Shown here piece after piece: positions 58,076 to 64,000 of a stretch of 64,000 bases of DNA (positions are counted from its first letter, which is position 1; every line of letters starts with the position of its first letter). Source of the stretch: Serripes groenlandicus (Eukaryota > Mollusca > Bivalvia > Cardiida > Cardiidae); assembly GCA_031761405.1 (NCBI GenBank), contig JASEVX010000003.1:119576727-119640726 (forward strand), in the 5' to 3' direction. Below the pieces are notes generated by a model. It made no database searches, was not told the origin of the DNA, and worked only from the letters and a program-made list of their open reading frames with translations. The translations under genes and the position numbers were made by a program.

Positions 58076-59350
58076 TTATGTGGGAAACCCTTATCCATTA
58101 TCATGACTTACCAATACAAACGAAAAACAGATTTTCTGTGTGTCAGCATTATTTAATAAACATTATCATAACAGGGCGTGTGTTCAATACAATAAGTTGA
58201 TTGTTTTTGGTAATCATTTAAATAGTTGATTGTTTTTGGTACTAATTTAAATTTATCATAACCTCTTGTCCATTTATCTTTAGTATTATATGTCACTTTT
58301 TATGATCAGATTATCTCATTCACTTAAAACACAGACCCTGCCAGGTTAAATATCCTACATAAAACTTATATCTTCAATAATCGATATCAGCATTACTGAC
58401 TACAGATTAAATTGTTCTAATGTTTGTGGATTTAAATGATGTTTTTTTTTATTTCTTCATGTGAAACGAAATATTGCAGCTTCTCTTTGATGCTTTGCAC
58501 CAAACATCCGTCTTGTACATTAGTGACATTATGTGTATCAGACCATTTCTTGGCAGAGGTAGCTGATCATTTTTATTACATTTTGATGGATAGTATTGCG
58601 GGCATGGGAGAACTATCAATAGTGAAATACAACTATTTGCAACAGTCATGCAGTTCATATTCGATCAGATAACTTTTAATTCCATGAAAGAAATATACAA
58701 AGAGAATTTATGATCTTTAATGTGATTTATATATTTAAACTTAGACGGATTCAAGGTAAGTTTACACATTTAAACAATTTCTTCAATATAGGCGTACTTG
58801 CTATTTCCCGTAATCAATGGCATAAATTAAGTTAAAACTAAAACAAGTTCAGAAATACATTTTTCTAGACAAATAAATGATTAGTACGAATTTATCAAAG
58901 ACAGAATGTTTGTTTCAAAGGTGGGTTACGAAATAACAAACACAAGGTTACAAAATAACTTTCGTAGGGTTACGAAATGTACCGGTTAAGAAACTTCTGT
59001 AGGTCAAAGGGAATCAATTCGGTTTGGAGCGCTGGGCGGACAATTTTGTCTAGGGGATTTCAGATGAATTCATCTGACTGAAGTGGTCTTCCATTGGACA
59101 ATAATGATTTTGTTGAAGTTGAATTTGTTGTTTTCATAAAGTTGACTATCCTCTGATTTGTCAAAAAAGAAAAAATGGTAATGACAGTTTCGGAGCATTT
59201 TTCAGAACAACATGCATTTTCTGAAATTGAAAGTAAAATTCACTGCGGTGACCTTTAACTTGACGTCATAGCTAACAATAAGTACGATAATTATTTGAGC
59301 TTTTATTTATTTTTCAGTAATTTTGAAAATGACTTTTAATTGAATGTTAT
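58076..59350. other. Unannotated stretch before satellite array 2
   Basis: A direct repeat AGTTGATTGTTTTTGGTA occurs at 58196 and 58223. No gene recognised. Confidence 0.4.
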
Positions 59351-59357
59351 TTCCGCT

Positions 59358-62300
59358 ACCATGCACAGCCGGAGTTGGGATTTCCCGACATATTCCCGAA
59401 TTTGCACGCGCCCTATTCGAATTAGAGAGAGTAAATGGCATCGTGACATGTGTCAGGTGACAGTCCCTCACTCTGGCTCAAAGTTGCACTAGCTGGATTT
59501 CACCCGGATGTATCGCAGCCGGCTGCAAAACCAAGCCTGAGTTGGTATTTCCCGACATATTCCCGACTTTGCACCCGTCCTGTTAAAATTAGAAATTAGA
59601 AAGCTTAACTGGCATCGTGACATGTTTGGCCAAGTCTACAGCCCAACTCCGGCTGTATATTGCTCGATATTAGAGTTTAACTGGCATCCTGGCATATATG
59701 TCAGGTAAAAGTGACACTCTCTGGCTTCCAGACACGCAGCTGGCTGCAAAACCCAGCCGGAGTTGGGCCGACAGATTGGCTCCCACACTCGTTTTGGCGT
59801 GCCTATTGCTCGAGATAGATGGATTGGACGGTGGATTGAAGCATGCCAGGTGAAAGCGCCTCAAACTGACTTCCTGTTGCATGACATCCGGTTTCGCCAA
59901 GTTTGGTATTTCTCGACATATTCCCGAGTTTGCACCCGTCCTGTTCGAATTAGAGAGCTTAACTGGCATCTTGACATGTGTCACGTAAAAGTGCCTCACT
60001 CTGGCTCCGAGTTGCACTAGCCGGATTCCGCCCGGATTCATCGCAGCCGGCTGCAATGTTCACATGAAGTTGGTGTTTTGGCAGCCCAACTCCGGCTAAA
60101 TCCGGCTGGAAATTGCTGGATATTAGGGAGTTTAACTGGCATACTGACATATATGTCAGGTGAAAGTGACACATTCTGGCTCCCAGAAACGCTAGCCGGA
60201 TTCCACCCGGATGTATCGCTGCCGGCTGCAAAACCCAGCCGGAGTTGGTATTTCCCGACATATTCCCGAATTTGCACCCTTCCTGTTTGAATTAGAAAGC
60301 TTAACTGGCATCGTGACATGTGTCAGGTGAAAGTGCCTCACTCTGGCTCCGAGTTGCACTAGCCGGATTCAGCCCGGATTTATCGCAGCTGGCTGCAATG
60401 TTCACATGAAGTTGGCGTTTTGGCAGCCCAACTCCGGCTAACTCCGGCTGGAAATTAGAGTTTAACTGGCATCCTGACATATATGTCAAATGAAAGTGAC
60501 ACACTCTGGCTCCCAGACACGCTAGCCGGATTCCACCCGAATGTATCGCAGCCGGCTGCAAAACCCAGCCGAAGTTGGGCCGACAGAGTGGTCTCACCCT
60601 CGTTTTGGCGTGCCTATTGTTTGAGATAGATGGATTGGACGCTGGATTGAAGCATGCCAGGTGAAAGCGCTTCAGTCTGGCTCCGAGTCGCGCTAGCCGG
60701 ATTTCACCCGGATTTATCGCAGCTGGCTGCCATGTTCAGATGAAATTGGCAGTTTGGCCAAGTCTACAGCCCAACTCCGGCTGTATATTGCTCGATATTA
60801 GAGAGTTTAACTGCCATCCTGGCATATGTCAGGTGAAAGTGACACATTCTGGCTCCCAGAAACGCTAGCCGGATTCCACCCGGATGTATCGCAGCCGGCT
60901 GCAAAACCCAGCCGGAGTTGGTATTTCCCGACATATTCCCGAATTTGCACCCTTCCTGTTTGAATTAGAAAGCTTAACTGGCATCGTGACATGTGTAAGG
61001 TGAAAGTGCCTCACTCTGGCTCCGAGTTGCACTAGCCGGATTCAGCCCGGATTTATCGCAGCTGGCTGCAATGTTCACATGAAGTTGGCGTTTTGGCAGC
61101 CCAACTCCGGCTAACTCCGGCTGGAAATTAGAGTTTAACTGGCATCCTGACATATATGTCAAATGAAAGTGACACACTCTGGCTCCCAGACACGCTAGCC
61201 GGATTCCACCCGGATGTATCGCAGCCGGCTGCAAAACCCAGCCGAAGTTGGGCCGACAGAGTGGTCTCACCCTCGTTTTGGCGTGCCTATTGTTCGAGAT
61301 AGATGGATTGGACGGTAGATTGAAGCATGCCAGGTGAAAGCGCTTCAGTCTGGCTCCGAGTCGCACTAGCCGGATTTCACCCGGATTTATCGCAGCTGGC
61401 TGCCATGTTCAGATGAAATTGGCAGTTTGGCCAAGTCTACAGCCCAACTCCGGCTGTATATTGCTCGATATTAGAGAGTTTAACTGGCATCGTGGCATAT
61501 GTCAGGTGAAAGTGACACACTCTGACTCCCAGACACGCTAGGCGGATTCGACCCGGATTTATCGCATCCGGCTGCAAAACCCAGCCGGAGTTGGGCCGAC
61601 AGAGTGGCTCCCACCCTCGTTTTGGCGTGCCTATTGCTCGAGATAGATGGATTGGACGGTGGATTGAAGCATGCCAGGTGAAAGCGCCTCAAACTGACTT
61701 CCTGTTGCATGACATCCGGTTTCGCCAAGTTCCGTCAGCCGGCTGCCATGCACGGCCGGATTTGGAATTTCCCGACATATTCCCGAATTTGCACCCGTCC
61801 TGTTCGAATAAGAGATATTAACTGGCATCGTGACAGGTGTCACGTGAAAGTGCCTCACTCTGGCTCCGAGTTGCACTAGCCGGATTCCGCCCGGATTCAT
61901 CGTAGCCGGCTGCAATGTTCACATGAAGTTGGCGTTTTGGCAGCCCAACTTCGGCTAACTCCGGCTGGAAATTGCTGGATATTAGAGAGTTTAACTGGCA
62001 TCCTGACATATATGTCAGGTGAAAGTGACACACTCTGGCTCTCAGAAACGCTAGCCGGATTCCACCCGGATGTATCGCAGCCGGATGCAAAACCCAGCCG
62101 GAGTTGGTATTTCCCGACATATTCTCGACTTTGCACCCGTCCTGTTCGAATTAGAAAGCTTAACTGGCATCGTGACATGTGTCAGGTGAAAGTGCCTCAC
62201 TCTGGCTCCGAGTTGCACTAGCCGGATTCCGCCCGGATTTATCGCAGCTGGCTGCAATGTTAACATGATGTTGGCGTTTTGGCAGCCCAACTCCGGCTAA

Positions 62301-63870
62301 CTCCGGCTGGAAATTAGAGAGTTTAACTGGCATCCTGACATATATGTAAAAATGAAAGTGACACACTCTGGCTCCCAGACACGCTAGCCGGATTCCACCC
62401 GGATGTATCGCAGCCGGCTGCAAAACCTAGCCGAAGTTGGGCCGACAGAGTGGTCTCACCCTCGTTTTGGCGTGCCTATTGTTCGAGATAAATGGATTGG
62501 ACGGTGGATTGAAGCATGCCAGGTGAAAGCGCTTCAGTCTGACTCCGAGTCGCACTAGCTTGATTTCACCCGGATTTGTCGCAGCTTGCTGCCATGTTCA
62601 GATGAAGTTGGCAGTTTGGCCAAGTCTACAGCCCAACTCCGGTTGTATATTGCTCGATATTAGAGAGTTTAACTGGCATCCTGGCATATGTCAGGTGAAA
62701 GTGACACATTCTGGCTCCCAGACACGCTAGGCGGATTCCACCCGGATTTATCGCAGCAGGCTGCAAAACCCAGCCGAGTTGGGCCGAAAGAGTGGCTCCC
62801 ACCCTCGTTTTGGCGTGCCTATTGCTCGAGATAGATGGATTGGACGGTGCATTGAAGCATGCTAGGTGAAAGCGTCTTAAACTGACTTCCTGTTGCATGA
62901 CATCCGGTTTCGCCAAGTTCCGTCAGCCGGCTGCCATGCACAGCCGGATTTGGTATTTCCCGACATATTCCCGATTTTGCACCCGTCCTGTTCGAATTAG
63001 AGAGATTAACTGGCATCGTGACATGTGTCACGTGAAAGTGCCTCACTCTGGCTACGAGTTGCACTAGCCGAATTCCGCCCGGATTCATCGCAGCCGGCTG
63101 CAATGTTCACATGAAGTTGACGTTTTGGCAGCCCAACTCCGGCTAACTCCGGCTGGAAATTGCTGGATATTAGAGAGTTTAACTGGCATCCTGACATATA
63201 TGTCAGGTGAAAGTGACACACTCTGGCTCCCAGAAAAGCTAGCCGGATTCCACCCGGATGTATCGCAGCCGGCTGCAAAACCCAGCCGGAGTTGGTATTT
63301 CCCGACATATTCCCGACTTTGCACCCGTCCTGTTCGAATTAGAAAGCTTAACTGGCATCGTGACATGTGTCAGGTGAAAGTGCCTCACTCTGGCTCCGAG
63401 TTGCACTAGCCGGATTCCGCCCAGATTTATCGCATCTGGCTGCAATGTTCACATGAAGTTGGCGTTTTGGCAGCCCAACTCCGGCTAACTCCGGCTGGAA
63501 ATTAGAGAGTTTAACTGGCATCCTGACATATATGTCAAATGAAAGTGACACACTCTGGCTCCCAGACACGCTAGCCGTATTCCACCCGGATTTATCGCAG
63601 CCGGAGTTGGGCCGACAGAGTGACTCCAACCCTCGTTTTGGCGTGCCTATTGCTCGAGATAGATGGATTGGACGGTGGATTGAAGCATGCCAGATAAAAG
63701 CGCCTCAAACTGACTTCCTGTTGCATGACATCCGGTTTCGCCAAGTTCCGTCAGCCGGCTGCAAAACCCAGCCGGAGTTGGGCCGACAGAGTGGCTCTCA
63801 CCCTCGTTTTGGCGTGCCTATTGCTCGAGATAGATGGATTGGACGGTGGATTGAAGCATGCATGGTTAAT
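59358..63870 (-). repeat. GC-rich satellite array 2 (inverted relative to array 1)
   Basis: The same ~175-190-bp subunits and ~540-bp higher-order unit as 40.66-43.38 kb, read on the minus strand. The marker CACCCTCGTTTTGGCGTGCC recurs near 59.79, 60.60, 61.27, 61.61, 62.46, 62.80, 63.63 and 63.80 kb. Adjacent higher-order blocks are nearly identical (60.2-60.66 against 60.86-61.33, and 61.75-62.52 against 62.93-63.6), showing recent amplification. Open frames up to 130 codons on both strands are repeat artefacts. Confidence 0.93.
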
Positions 63871-64000
63871 ACAGTCGGAGTTGCCGGAGTTTCGCTTGTT
63901 TCGGCTGGTTAATACAGCTTGTGTTACTGGAATTCCCTCTGTTCCGGCTGGTAAATAAAGCCGACGCAGCTGGAGTTCCGGTTTGTTAATACGGTCGGTG
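63871..64000 (-). repeat. CCGGCTGTATTAACCAG minisatellite at the outer edge of array 2 (continues past window)
   Basis: CGGCTGGTTAATACAG-type units in inverse orientation to 40.455-40.655 kb, including GCCGACGCAGC, the complement of GCTGCGTCGGC at 40458. Cut by the window end. Confidence 0.85.

Noticed and set aside
59670..63958. Open frames up to 130 codons in satellite array 2
   Set aside because: Same reason as array 1. They are inverse copies of the same repeat frames.

Overview
The window is AT-rich animal DNA, most likely from a bivalve mollusc. That inference rests on several things: interspersed repeats that I recall from bivalve genomes, tRNA-derived SINEs with CAAT-type tails, a tyrosine-recombinase (YR) retrotransposon, long microsatellites, and split genes with short phase-matched exons. 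Nothing looks prokaryotic, and there are no operons. Most long open frames lie in tandem repeats and are not genes.

One host gene can be assembled from splice sites. It lies on the minus strand between about 37.2 and 19.06 kb. In transcript order its visible exons encode an Ig domain, a divergent Ig-like domain, a fibronectin type III domain, a single transmembrane helix, and a cytoplasmic tail of about 100 residues spread over six exons. The tail has five YxxL tyrosine motifs, resembling immunoreceptor signalling tails. All nine exons have GT-AG borders and their phases join without a break. The 5' end of the gene, including the signal peptide, was not found. A second minus-strand pair of Ig exons (5.25-6.14 kb) is a frameshifted pseudogene.

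The rest is mobile and repetitive DNA. 0.17-0.70 kb is an inverted-repeat element. 1.5-4 kb and 8.4-9.3 kb are dispersed and tandem repeats. 11.5-15.3 kb holds two arrays of one minisatellite. Between them lies one copy of a segmental duplication (second copy 17.1-17.8 kb), and this copy has been split by an 891-bp Tc1/mariner deletion derivative with TA target duplication. 16.3-16.95 kb is a tandem duplication. 21.45-26.49 kb is a decayed Ngaro/PAT-like retrotransposon (Gag-like zinc knuckle, RT-RNase H, tyrosine recombinase, SGNH-like remnant; split direct repeats A1-B1-A2-B2) that almost fills one intron of the receptor gene. SINE and LINE fragments lie in other introns and at 39.4-46.6 kb. 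One SINE is intact with a perfect 12-bp target duplication. Another appears to have been split by a MULE-type DNA transposon.

The right part (40.4-64 kb) is dominated by a GC-rich satellite present as two large arrays in opposite orientation (40.45-43.38 and 59.36-64.0 kb), about 16 kb apart, which share the same outer junction to a CCGGCTGTATTAACCAG-type minisatellite. Between them lie the MULE/SINE, a LINE end, a ~205-bp satellite, a ~152-bp satellite and two long microsatellites. I found no rRNA, functional tRNA or CRISPR locus.
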